A stretch of 36,593 bases of DNA, from the NCBI GenBank assembly GCA_027596195.1, contig JADGJG010000148.1, positions 1 to 36,593 on the forward strand. Direction: 5' to 3'. A model generated the notes under the pieces. It ran no database searches. It was not told where the DNA came from and saw only the letters and a list, made by a program, of their open reading frames with translations. This document shows positions 1-9,053 of this stretch, piece after piece; the first letter of the stretch is position 1, and each line of letters opens with the position of its first letter. A program made the translations under genes and the position numbers. The stretch is from Podochytrium sp. JEL0797. Its lineage: Eukaryota > Chytridiomycota > Chytridiomycetes > Chytridiales > Chytriomycetaceae.

Positions 1-1344
1 GGCATCTCTCCCATTCCTGCCTCCTCACAGAGAAGGTTTCTCAAGCCTTCACCTCCAAGGGAAGACAAACTCACCAATATGATGGTTCATTGACTCTCCC
101 ACGTGTCCTCCGAGAATCTCTACAAGAACGTGCACTACAGTTGGATTCGAGAATCAACCTTTCTTCCTGAGATCCCAAAACTTCTCGAAGAGTTTCGTGG
201 CATCTGCGTCGTTCTTTGCGCAACCCGGTCTGAAGTGGAAACCCACTTCAGATCTTGTGTAGCCGCTTACCCGCACCTTCGCTGTGGAAAGGCTCACTCA
301 GATTTCGACGGTTCCGACATGACTATTCAACGCTGTCACGATGCTGACTTGGATGTCGCGTTCATTACGGGCCCTCTTCTTGGTCGCGGATTCAACTGCG
401 AGCACTTCCGGTCCGTCATCTTGTCGTCACACCCACAATCACCACGAGAACTTGTTCAATGGCTGGGACGTGTTTGTCGCAAGGGGCAATTGGGAGCAGC
501 TTGTATTGTCTTCAACCCCTCATCTCCTTCCAATGCGCAACATCGGCTGGAAGACGTGTTTTTCGACAACGATGGAGACGAAGAACAAATGCGGAAGTGG
601 GAGCGTGTGCGAAGGTTGATCGCTGATATCAAGCAGATGGGGTTGGAGGAGGGGCTGTGTCTTCGAAAAGGGCTGTATTGGATTTTGTATGAGAAGGAGC
701 GGGATGCGTGTTCGGGAGAGGCGGGCGAGGTATTGTGCGGATTTTGTCGCGACGAGGAGGCGGCGAGGAAGGAAGAGGAGGCCAAGGTTGCAGTGAGAGG
801 AAGGAGGAAGGGGGTGGCGAATAAGCCCAGATACGCAAAGCAGTGCGTTCTGCCTCAGCTGAATCAGATGTTCGATATGTTGAGGGTTCTGGGGGAAGTC
901 AGTATCGCGTTGTCGATTGAGGGATTTTGGGAGGTTGTTGTAAAACGAGAGGTATGTGGATTCAATTTGGTTTTATTGATTGAACGTTGTATATAGGCTT
1001 TGGATGCTGCAAAGAAGACCTGTTCAAGAACCATCACTTTTTCGGAATTGTTGGCCTTTGACAAGGATTACTGGCTGGAATCCGATGCGAAAGAAGTCAG
1101 AGCACTCAATGCCTACGCGACCGCTTGACCACCTCAATTGGATTCCTAGCCAGAAAAAAAATATATTCTACTGGCAGAGTATCTGATCGCCAAGGGAGTC
1201 CTTATCGAGAATCTGTCGGTCATTCGCACGCCCAGAGCTGGAACTCTCTTTACCACAGCCAGCAAAACACGCACGCTCGAGATTTTCGAATTCGATCCAG
1301 AATCAATGGGAGAAGGGATGTTCGTATTTGCGAGTAATAAATAG
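1..1344 (+). pseudogene. RecQ-like DNA helicase, C-terminal part, degraded and cut by the window edge
   Basis: The reading frame from about position 94 encodes the second RecA-like lobe of a superfamily 2 helicase. The stretch SPRELVQWLGRVCRKG (about 433-480) matches the motif VI region of RecQ-type helicases, and AFITGPLLGRGFN (about 358-390) fits motif V. A splice acceptor (CTCACAG) ends near position 30, so upstream exons lie outside the window. The frame has a TGA at 91-93. A 45-bp intron with GTATGT and ATATAG ends fits 952-996. After it the frame stops at 1126-1128, but coding continues in other frames (NWIPSQKK, then AEYLIAKGVLIENLSV) to a TAG at 1342-1344. At least two indels are therefore needed near 1126 and at the A8 run near 1150. 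Walker A and DEAH motifs are absent because they lie upstream. I call it a pseudogene; sequencing error at the A-run is the alternative for one indel. Confidence 0.6.
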
Positions 1345-1753
1345 TCGTTTCGATACTCGATATATTTGGTTCTATGCGAAGTAGGAAAACTGATGTGAGT
1401 CACGGCCGGAGGTCACAGCTTGGCAGATTGATCGTTTGGAAAGCTCCAACTCCGGATATCACATGTTGACTTCAATATCGTTCTATCTTGAGCTTCATGC
1501 GTGGCTGGAGGTGGATTGGCCGGCCTCTGCGAGCAACGCTGTCAAAAAAGATCGAATGCCTGAATCGAGTAAAAACCGGCAACCAAAGCCAATTATTAGA
1601 AGATTATGCGTATGGCAGCAACATATCCAAAGCCCAGTTGCCTGTGATACCTGTGGCGCCGGTGGTAGGGTTTGCCGTCCTTATGGGGACCATTTCGAAG
1701 CGGAAATGGCGGACGACATTTTGCGATTTTTCGTATGTCCAAAAAGGCCACCC
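1345..1753. other. Spacer between helicase remnant and Harbinger element; no supported gene
   Basis: About 400 bp with no domain I recognise. An open frame from 1436 runs toward the transposon and contains a CDTCGAGG stretch, but it crosses the transposon terminus and has no recognisable homology, so I do not call it. It could be the eroded 3' continuation of the helicase locus. Confidence 0.3.
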
Positions 1754-1756
1754 TTA

Positions 1757-1797
1757 GGGCATCTCCACCGGGGGAGCAAATTTTCGAGCAAAGCAAA
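1757..1797 (+). repeat. Left terminal inverted repeat of the Harbinger element
   Basis: It begins GGGCATCTCCACCGGG and continues through AGCAAATTTTCGAGCAAAG. It matches the reverse complement of 4635-4676 with only a G/A change at position 2 and a G/C-plus-one-base difference in the G-run. The flanking TTA is at 1754-1756. Confidence 0.93.
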
Positions 1798-1965
1798 ATT
1801 TGATGACGGATTTGCTTTTTTTTTCTTCCACCGCGGGGGCAAATCTCGGAGAAAAATAGCTTTTGGGCAAATGCCGGACCAAATAGGTCGGAAATTTGCC
1901 CCAAACAAAACTGCCAGCAAATCACCCCATCTCCACAATCACTTGCCCCCGACTTGCAAACCGCC

Positions 1966-3000
1966 ATGCCTGACCACATCCCACTTGCTCCCAACCCTAC
2001 GGGTGTCAACATCAACTCTCAAACACTTCCTCCAGGCACTCCTATCACTCCTGGCACTCCTGCCACACCTATCACCCCCGCTCCTATCACTCCCGCCGCT
2101 TCTACCGCCCGAACTCCTGAGCCGAAATCGAAACGTGGTGCTAATTATAGCACCAACGAGTCCATCGCGATTGCTGCTGCGTACTTGGAGGTGTCATCCG
2201 ACCCGATCAAGTCAACCGACCAAAACAGGAGTACGTATTATACGGCAATCCGCGATCTTGTTGCCAAGGGCTTCACCTCCACTGCTGGTGATGTCTATTC
2301 TCCCAACGAGATCACTGAAAAGCGTGGACCGACGCACGTGGAGGGCCACTGCAAGACCATTCTCGCCGACGTCCAAAAATTCATTGGTATTCTCGCCCCT
2401 CTTCTGCGCAACCTCCCCAGCGGCACCAACAAGGACGATGCCATCAAGGCCGCTCTCGAGGCGTACAATGCTGCCAACAAGCCTCCTTTCCGGTTCTTGG
2501 ACTGCTGGAAGCTTATGAAGGACCACGACAAATTCAACGAGCTCATTGAGGCCAAAATCAAATCCTCCACAGGGAAACGCAAAGCCGCAACCAACGAATC
2601 CGATGTCGCAGTCATTAGTTCCACCAACGAGCAAGCTGGGTTGGACTCGCCATCAGTTGGAGGTCGTGGGCACATTGGTGTCAAAAAGGCCAAGGTGCAA
2701 GAGTCAAAGTCCAATCAAATGCAAGAAGTGTTGACGGATTCTGTCAAGATCAACAAGGAGCGCAACGGCATCATGCTTGCGCAAAAGGAGTCGTTCGAAA
2801 AGGGAGTCGCGAGTATCGAAAAGAGTTTTGAACTTTTGGACGCGGGAATGGAGCAGCGGGCCAAGATTGCGCGTGAGGACGATATCCTCTCAAAGGACCT
2901 CTCTGGGCTTTCTGCCAGAACGAGAGAGTATTTTGAGAAGGAGCAGGAGAGGATTTTGGATGCGAGAGAGGCTGCAAGAGAGGCTGCGAGATTAGTTTGA
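1966..3000 (+). CDS. Harbinger accessory protein, Myb/SANT and NAM-associated-like (344 aa)
   Basis: This is an uninterrupted frame from the first ATG (context GCCATG) to TGA at 2998-3000. The first ~50 residues are Pro/Thr-rich with TPITPG-like repeats. Residues around 50-100 (RGANYSTNESIAIAAAYLEV) resemble the start of the Myb/SANT-like DNA-binding region of PIF/Harbinger second proteins. The middle (RFLDCWKLMKDHDKFNEL) matches the NAM-associated region seen in such proteins. The last ~80 residues are charged and helical, a likely coiled coil. In characterised Harbinger systems this partner binds subterminal DNA and carries the transposase into the nucleus; that role is inferred here from family and position. 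It converges on the transposase gene, whose stop lies 30 bp away. Confidence 0.85.
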   Translation: MPDHIPLAPNPTGVNINSQTLPPGTPITPGTPATPITPAPITPAASTARTPEPKSKRGANYSTNESIAIAAAYLEVSSDPIKSTDQNRSTYYTAIRDLVAKGFTSTAGDVYSPNEITEKRGPTHVEGHCKTILADVQKFIGILAPLLRNLPSGTNKDDAIKAALEAYNAANKPPFRFLDCWKLMKDHDKFNELIEAKIKSSTGKRKAATNESDVAVISSTNEQAGLDSPSVGGRGHIGVKKAKVQESKSNQMQEVLTDSVKINKERNGIMLAQKESFEKGVASIEKSFELLDAGMEQRAKIAREDDILSKDLSGLSARTREYFEKEQERILDAREAAREAARLV

Positions 3001-3029
3001 TACACCAAAATTTTGAAAGAAAGAATAAA

Positions 3030-4532
3030 TCAAGCACCGCCTTTTTTATTCCACAAATGCTGTACCAACAAAGATTTCAGCAATCTACCAGCTGCAGAAT
3101 CATGCAAGTCATGTCGATTTCGAATCATGGTTGCGAAGTGAGGGGGAGGTGCTGCCACAGGAATTTGCAACCCAGGTTGGGGGAGGTCGATGTTTGCTCC
3201 ATCACCGTCTAGATCCCGATTGGGGATTTGAGATGGAGTCGGAACAGGTTGCTGCCGGGTTGGGTACGTCTCGCGAAGATTTCTGTAGTGTTCAATAGTC
3301 ATGTTGTGTATAATCGCGAGTGCATTGATGATGAGACTCATCTCCGCGCGATACCACAGTTTGCATGGCTTGACGACAATCTCGTACTTGGACTGAAACA
3401 TGCCAAACAAGCGTTCCACGTCCTTGCGGCATGCTTCCTGGAGCTTGGCAAACCACTTTTCCGCAGCAGTGGTAGGGTTTGAGATTGATGACACGAACAC
3501 AGGCCACATTGGGTAAATTCCTGCCAAAATGGAAACTCAGAAAGTCAACAAATCTCGTTAAAAAATCAAAGTAAAATGCGTCAAACAAACCATCAGTCAG
3601 CCAATATCCATGAGAAAAATGATGTACGCCAAGGTCCCATTCGCAAGGAGGAGACTGGCCTTTGATCAACAAATCCAGCAAGGGAGACTTCGAGAGAACA
3701 TTGAGGTCGTTGTTGCTTCCTGGGACACCAAAGAATAAATGCCATATCCAGAGATCGTAGGACGCAACGGCTTCGAGAACAATAGTTGCCCCAGCCTCCT
3801 TCCCCTTGTATTGTCCCTTCGACGCACGAGGGCAGTTTTTCCAAAACCAATGCATGCAGTCCAACGATCCAAGCATTCCAGGGAACCCACGAAGCTCATT
3901 TTCCGCCATCAATCGAGTCATGTCATCCTCCGTTGGTGAACGCAAGTATTCGGTGCCAAAAATGTCGCCAATTGTGCTGCAGAATTCTGTTGCACATAAT
4001 CAATGAATGCTGTACAGGAATACACTGTCTTACCTTTCACACACAATAGGACTGTGCTCTCCCCAACCTTGAAGTACTCGTCAGCCAGATCCGCTGCCAA
4101 ACCATAACACAAAACGCGCCATGCCGCACAGATTTTCTGCAATCCAGACAGGCCCATCTTCCCAACCGCATCCGCTCGCTGCTGGAAGTACTCATTACGT
4201 GCGACGACTGCTTCGACAATGTGATTGAACAGAGCGCGAGGCATTCGGAACCGCCGGCGGAAAGCGGCCTCGTTGTAGCGGGGATTGGGGGCAAAGTAGT
4301 CCTGGAAGAGGATGTCGTGGAATCGAGAGAACTCTCGATTGATGTTGGCCGAACGACCGGGAACGGATCCGCCATGTTTCTGATCGATATCAGCTTGATC
4401 AATGAGGGCGACCAGAATGTCAAACGAGTCGTCTTCGGCCCCGCTTTGTAGCATTTGGCCTCCTTCGAGTAGAACCTGAGCGGCTGCGCGGTGCGCTTGG
4501 GCGACAAGCTGGTTGATGTCGTGGACGTTCAT
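3030..4532 (-). CDS. PIF/Harbinger DDE transposase (461 aa, three exons)
   Basis: Model: complement of 4034-4532, 3591-3986 and 3030-3520. The introns are 47 bp (GTAAGA..CAACAG) and 70 bp (GTTTGT..TGGCAG); removing both keeps one frame of 462 codons. The N-terminal ~165 residues form the helical Harbinger leader (AAFRRRFRMPRALFNHIV, then FKVGESTVLLCVK). The catalytic triad of the DDE_Tnp_4 fold is present: D209 in GSLDCMHW, D260 in PGSNNDLNVL and E334 in KDVERLFG, with GYWLTDGIYPMW between the last two, as expected. The 5' splice site of intron 2 falls exactly inside that conserved block, which confirms the join. Nothing suggests inactivation. The enzyme would cut and paste the surrounding element together with its partner protein. 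Confidence 0.92.
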
Positions 4533-4634
4533 TTGCTGGCAGATTTGCTGGAAGATTTGCGCTTGCCACCGCTGTGATCAGAAAAAAAAGACAAAAAGTT
4601 TTCTTTGCGCGGCAGCCTGTGATTGGCTGGACGA

Positions 4635-4676
4635 TTTGCTTTGCTCGAAAATTTGCTCCGCCCGGTGGAGATGCTC
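4635..4676 (-). repeat. Right terminal inverted repeat of the Harbinger element
   Basis: Read on the minus strand it begins GAGCATCTCCACCGGGCGG and continues AGCAAATTTTCGAGCAAAG, mirroring the left end. The TTA at 4677-4679 is the second copy of the target duplication. Confidence 0.93.
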
Positions 4677-4729
4677 TTAAAGTGCTAGCAAAGTGAGAGA
4701 ATGGGAAGGGGCACATAATTTCAATGTTG

Positions 4730-4734
4730 AAAAA
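4730..4734 (-). terminator. Pol III terminator (T5) of tRNA-Thr
   Basis: Five A residues on the plus strand read as TTTTT on the minus strand, 7 bp after the end of the tRNA-Thr gene. Confidence 0.8.
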
Positions 4735-4740
4735 GCGTCA

Positions 4741-4813
4741 GCCTCCTACCAGAGTTGAACTGGTGACCTCGTGCTTACTAGGCACGCGCTCTAACCAACT
4801 GAGCTAAGGAGGC
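4741..4813 (-). tRNA. tRNA-Thr (anticodon AGT), no intron
   Basis: The minus strand folds as a full cloverleaf. The acceptor stem is GCCTCCT with AGGAGGC. The A-box region is TTAGCTCAGTTGG. The anticodon stem CGTGC/GCACG closes the loop CTAGTAA (anticodon AGT). The T-arm ACCAG TTCAACT CTGGT contains the B box. It has no intron, and an oligo-T run follows at the 3' side. Confidence 0.96.
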
Positions 4814-5017
4814 TTGATTCCTAAACGAAAGCTTTCAAATATGATTCTTCTCCAACTTTTTGGAGAATCTCTTCACCTTTTTTGGCTGGCGGAACGCGAA
4901 ATTGCAATCAGGGCAAGGAAAAGTCCGATAATCCATCGAAAAAATATTCATTTTAATTTTTTAAAATGTTATATAAAAAAAAACCACAATTTCGTCAGAC
5001 AAACTTGGTGACTCTAT

Positions 5018-6680
5018 TCAGGCCGATTGATTCACCGCAAAGACACTCAAAATACCAAAATGATCCGAAACGTCCACCACCTCCTCATACTCCGATTTCC
5101 CAACCAGACAACAAGCCCGAGGAACCCAATGCACAGACCGCATCAAAATCCGATCATACCGACTCGCGTACCCACGTTTGCTGATTTGAAATGCGAGGGT
5201 GTTGGAGAGTGGGTCGTACGTGTTGCCAGGTGAATGCGGGTTTAGGGAGGTCCAGATGTCGTCTAATTCGTGGTTTTGAATTTCGCGTTCCATTGCTGGT
5301 TCTTGGTTTGAATTGAAGTCTCCAATTACGAGGAACTCGCGCAAAGTGGAGGCGGAATGCAAGAATCGAAGAAGGGTTTGCAGTTGATTGATTCGAAGGT
5401 CCGAATTGTTTTTGCTGAAGTCACTTGTGAGATGGACCACGGCGATTTGAAGCGATTTGGAAAAGGGGGAGGAGAGGAGGATGGATTTTTTGCCGGGGGA
5501 TAAGGGGATTATGGAGCAGCCGAATGGAAATTTGGAGAGGGCAACGAGTCCAGTTGGGATTTGGGATTTGTGGGTTGCGTTTGCGAGGGAGAGGAAGTAT
5601 CGTTCACGGACCCAGGAAACCTGTGGTTTGGGGTGGTCAACGAACCGAGTTTCAAGTGGTTCAATTAATTTTACCGATTGAAGAAGATTGAGAAACTCCA
5701 TGTTCACTTCTTGGAGGCCAATAAAATCCGCGTCGCAGGTCTCCAGTATTTCACAGAGACGCGTGTACCGTGTCGCAGAGTTGTGGTTAGTTGGGTGACA
5801 AGGGGCGTCCAGGATGTTGAACGTGAGTACTTTGAAGGAATTTGTTGGCCATGACATGCTTGGGTGTATGGGAACGCGGTCCCATGAACGAGAGATGCGG
5901 TTGAAACCAAAGGAGTGTTCTTCGGGGATACTTGGCGAGGATTTGGTGGCAGTGGTTGGTTGCGCGCTCAGCAGAGCTTGCTCCGTCACACTCAATGGTA
6001 TGGTTTCAGCGCACGCATAGACTTGGTCCTTGCCGAACGGTTTCGCCATGATGGAGATGGATTCAATCCAAGCGGTCAAAGGAAACCCAGGGGTGCATTC
6101 CAGAATCGCCGCGAATTTGCGTGCCAAAGCGACTGCATCGGCAGGATGCGCTGTCGCGAAGGTTAGATGGGGATGGAACGGGTTCTTCAATTCGGAAGGA
6201 AGGATACGTCGCTTTGGCAGCAGGTTGGTCAAATCGGAGTGAAGGTTCGTCATGAATTCGAGAGTTTGGTTGCATTCTGGCAGTGCGCTTGGTTCCAGGA
6301 CGATGGAAGAAGAGTGGGGGCCTTGTTGGAGGATGGAAACTTTGTCCAAGACAATCTCAGTCGCGATGTGGGTGCGTGAAATTGGAGCAAAGGACTCGGC
6401 TAGTTTGGTTGGGCCGACTTGTGAGGGCTGGAGTTGTGAAGCTGGGATCAGAGGAATGTGTGGAGGCCTGTTGGTGGGGTGTCGGCAAGAAATTTAGAAT
6501 TTCGATTTGGCACCAACAAGCGCATTACCATTTTTTCGCCGATCTGTCATATTTGGCACGTATGGATGCAATAGCGTCGAGAACAGCGGCGTTGGTCGCG
6601 TTTAAGGGGATAAGGCACACGACGGCCATTGCTCCGATTCCAGTTGGTTTGATTTCGCCGTTTTGGCAGATTGGGGACAT
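5018..6680 (-). CDS. 2H phosphoesterase-EEP (TDP2/nuclease-type) fusion protein, 533 aa, two exons
   Basis: Model: complement of 6529-6680 and 5018-6467, joined over a 61-bp intron (GTAATG..CAACAG). The join restores KKWPPHIPLIPA across the splice. Residues about 15-245 resemble the 2'-5' RNA ligase/2H phosphoesterase fold. Its first His motif reads H-I-P-L (near residue 55) and the second H-L-T (H151), so the first lacks the usual Thr/Ser. Residues about 265-530 are an endonuclease/exonuclease/phosphatase domain with all expected elements: N268 in TFNILD, E304 in LQEVN, H396, D434/N436 in GDFNSN, and D519-H520 in SDHFGI. Such enzymes use Mg to cleave phosphodiesters; the exact substrate (RNA or 5'-tyrosyl DNA) cannot be told. 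The start is the first in-frame ATG; a further upstream ATG is out of frame. It is divergent from the RNase H2 gene. Confidence 0.85.
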
Positions 6681-6919
6681 GACGTTGGTTCTGGAACGTC
6701 CTTGGAAGGGGATTTTGTGAGTTTGTGGTTGTGCATCTTGTGGCCAAGCGACTTCAATTCTTTATGATTTCATGCTTCACCACGCGGCTTTCACAATGGA
6801 GATGTGAAGCGGGTAATTTATTGGTGTAATAAGCATTTGTGTAATTCCTACTTCTTACCTCAAATATTTTTTTGGGGAGAGAGTGTCCCCTTTGTTTGCC
6901 AAAAAACAAAAAACAAAAA
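6681..6919. promoter_or_regulatory. Divergent intergenic region between the 2H-EEP gene and RNase H2A
   Basis: These 239 bp separate two start codons pointing away from each other, so promoters for both must lie here. It contains AT-rich stretches (6815-6880) and an A-rich tract directly before the RNase H2A ATG. I see no convincing TATA box at a fixed distance. Shared regulation is possible but only inferred from the arrangement. Confidence 0.5.
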
Positions 6920-8998
6920 ATGAGTCCGAAAACCACCGACACGGACGAAACGGCACAAAACGCCGCGGACGTGCTCGCCCTTGTGCAGCCCCGGCTCGAA
7001 GCCTCGCACGGCGCCTCGTGGACCGTGCACTCGCACCCATCCGGATTCGCTGACAACACACAGCCCTTCGTGCTTGGCGTCGACGAGGCGGGGCGTGGGC
7101 CCGTGCTGGGGCCCATGGTCTATGCCTGTGCTGTGGCGCCGCTTTCGAGGGAGAAGGAGGTGAAGGCGGTGGGTGTGGATGGTGAGTAGTTCTATTACTA
7201 GTTATTCGATGAGGATTGGGTTGATGAGTAGTGGGTTATTCGTATTCGATGAGTATTAGTGCTCGATGAGTAGTAGTGTAGTACTAGTACTATCGAGTAG
7301 TAGTGTAGTAGTGCACTAGAAGCGAAAGACGAGAAGGGATCCTAATGCGATTGATTCAGACTCCAAAAAACTCACCGAGGCCGACCGCGAACGCCTCTTT
7401 GCCAAAATGGTGTCGCCAGAATGCTGCGACTGGATCGGATACGCTGTCACGGCAATCTCACCACGCGACATTTGCGGTGGAATGCTTCAGCGGTAACCCA
7501 CACGCAAGCCCATATTCCAATCTCACTCCTTCTTTTATTAAACAGCACAAAATACAACCTCAACCAGCAAGCATACGACACCACCATCGCTCTCATCAGA
7601 CAAACCCTCAAACACGGCGTCAATGTCACCGAGATTTACGTTGACACGGTCGGCAAGGAGAAGCCATACCAGGAGGTGCTTGAGAAGGAGTTTCCCGGTA
7701 TCGCGATTACTGTCACGTCCAAGGCCGATTCCAAATTTGCGATCGTTGGTGCTGCGAGTATTTTTGCGAAGGTATGGCGTGTGGCGAGAGCATGAGAGTG
7801 TGAGAGCGCGATAGCGCGACAGTGCAGCGTGCGCAGGGATTCCACGCGCCGCACAGCGGCGAGAGTGAGAGGGGCGAGAGCGAGCGAATCGAGTCGCGCG
7901 ATATCATGGTAGTGCGATAGAGCATCAGCGCGCGCGCGCGCGCGTGCGCAGGGATTCCGAGCGAAGCAAGTCGCGCGATTCTCGAATCGGCGAGAACAAG
8001 CGAAGCGAGTCTCGCGATAGCGCGTAGCGCAGGGATTCTCGAATCTCGAGTCGATACAGGAATCGAATACCCACCCCTCGATTCTCAATCCGAGGAACCA
8101 ATCGAGGCCCAAAACTATTCCCACTCCTGTTGGACAACGATATTAAACAACCTCCCCTCGAACAAATAGGTGATTCGCGACTCTGTCATGAAAAACTGGC
8201 TCTTTTCCGAATCCGGAATTACCACCAAACCATTCACGCGAGAATTCGGGTCCGGATATCCAGGAGGTAAGCAAAGAGGCGAAAACACAAACCCCACCTC
8301 ACATTCTCAACCATTTTTTGTTGCGCATTCCCCGAAAATACACACACAGACCCAAACACAAAGAAATGGCTGCGTCACAACATGGACCCCGTGTTTGGAT
8401 TTCCCGATGTCGTGCGGTTCTCGTGGTCCACGGCCGCTAAAATGTTGGAAAAATCGACAGCGAGCGTATCTTGGTCAGTTTTCTTCTTGCACGTTCTCGC
8501 ACCCGCACTCCCTTTTTGCGTTTCTGCGCTCTGTGATATTTTGTCACGCACGACACACAATAGAATAACACATTGAATAATTTAAATAGGAACGAGGACG
8601 ACGATTCGAACGGCAACATCATGAGTTTCTTCAAAAAAGTGGATGTCGGTGTCAAGAACAAACCTGTCGCGAAACCAGTAGCTCCCGTGGTGGCCGAATC
8701 GGATGCTGAAGACGACGATACGGATCTCAACGAATCAGACAACGAAGAAATTCCCGCGTCAACACGCACCACACGCAGCAGCAAACCCGCACCCGCCGCG
8801 AAGGGAACCACGAATTCGAAGCGCAAGCGGGTCGCGACTGTGGATGCTGCCGCGAGTGACGAGGAAAGCGAGGAAGTTGCGTTTGTGTTTGATAAAGCGG
8901 AAGAGCGGAGTGGACCCAAGAAGGTGCTTTTGGTGGATTCGGGGAGAGACGCGGTTGTGTTTCGGGGGTTGGTGTTTTCGCATGTGTCGGCATTGTGA
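6920..8998 (+). CDS. RNASEH2A: Ribonuclease H2 catalytic subunit A, 416 aa, six exons, with C-terminal extension
   Basis: Model: 6920-7181, 7360-7492, 7546-7771, 8170-8266, 8350-8473, 8590-8998; every join keeps frame. It is a type 2 RNase H (RnhB fold), the nuclear enzyme that removes ribonucleotides and RNA-DNA hybrids from DNA. The signature [14 protein letters not shown] carries catalytic D55 and E56; YVDTVG supplies D165 and SKADSKFA supplies D193. [13 protein letters not shown] and [14 protein letters not shown] are typical family blocks. After about residue 280 comes an acidic, Ser-rich, basic-patched tail of ~135 residues that the family usually lacks in this length. It starts with [10 protein letters not shown], which resembles a PCNA-binding PIP box. 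Intron 5 has a weaker donor (GTCAGT). The downstream gene starts only 55 bp after the stop. Confidence 0.93.
7182..7359 (+). repeat. GAGTAGT-rich simple repeat forming intron 1 of RNase H2A
   Basis: The intron (GTGAGT..TTCAG, branch-like CCTAATG) consists largely of degenerate GAGTAGT/GATGAGTA repeats, including repeated GTAGTGTAGTA stretches around 7270-7310. At 178 bp it is longer than most introns here. Confidence 0.7.
7772..8169 (+). repeat. GCGA-rich degenerate repeat inside intron 3 of RNase H2A, with a CG dinucleotide run
   Basis: This 398-bp intron (GTATGG..AAATAG) is several times longer than its neighbours. The block GCGCAGGGATTC recurs near 7831, 7946 and 8027, separated by GCGAGAGCGAG- and GAATCGAGTCGCGCGAT-like words, so a roughly 80-115 bp unit appears to be repeated imperfectly. 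A pure CG-alternating run of about 17 bp lies at 7928-7944. Related GCGAAGCGAG words occur in intron 1 of the LRR gene. Confidence 0.7.
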
Positions 8999-9053
8999 AC
9001 AAAAAAAAATTTGCCACGAAAAGAAGAAAACAAAGCGGTATTGTTCTATTTAG

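Larger units (their letters stand above)
1757..4676. mobile_element. Complete PIF/Harbinger DNA transposon (about 2.9 kb) with TTA target duplication
   Basis: The element is bounded by terminal inverted repeats of about 41 bp starting GGGCATCTCCACCGGG on the left and GAGCATCTCCACCGGG on the right (read inward). TTA is duplicated outside them at 1754-1756 and 4677-4679; a 3-bp TTA/TAA duplication is the hallmark of PIF/Harbinger insertion. Inside are two convergent genes, a DDE transposase (minus) and a Myb/NAM-associated-like protein (plus), which is the standard two-protein set of this superfamily. Both read open, with consistent introns in the transposase, and the TIRs differ by few bases. 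The insertion is therefore probably recent and may be functional. It sits 61 bp from the 3' end of tRNA-Thr. Confidence 0.93.

Noticed and set aside
1436..2518. 360-codon open frame on the plus strand
   Set aside because: It crosses the left Harbinger terminus and runs out of frame with the well-supported partner protein; the Pro/Ser-rich reading is a shadow.
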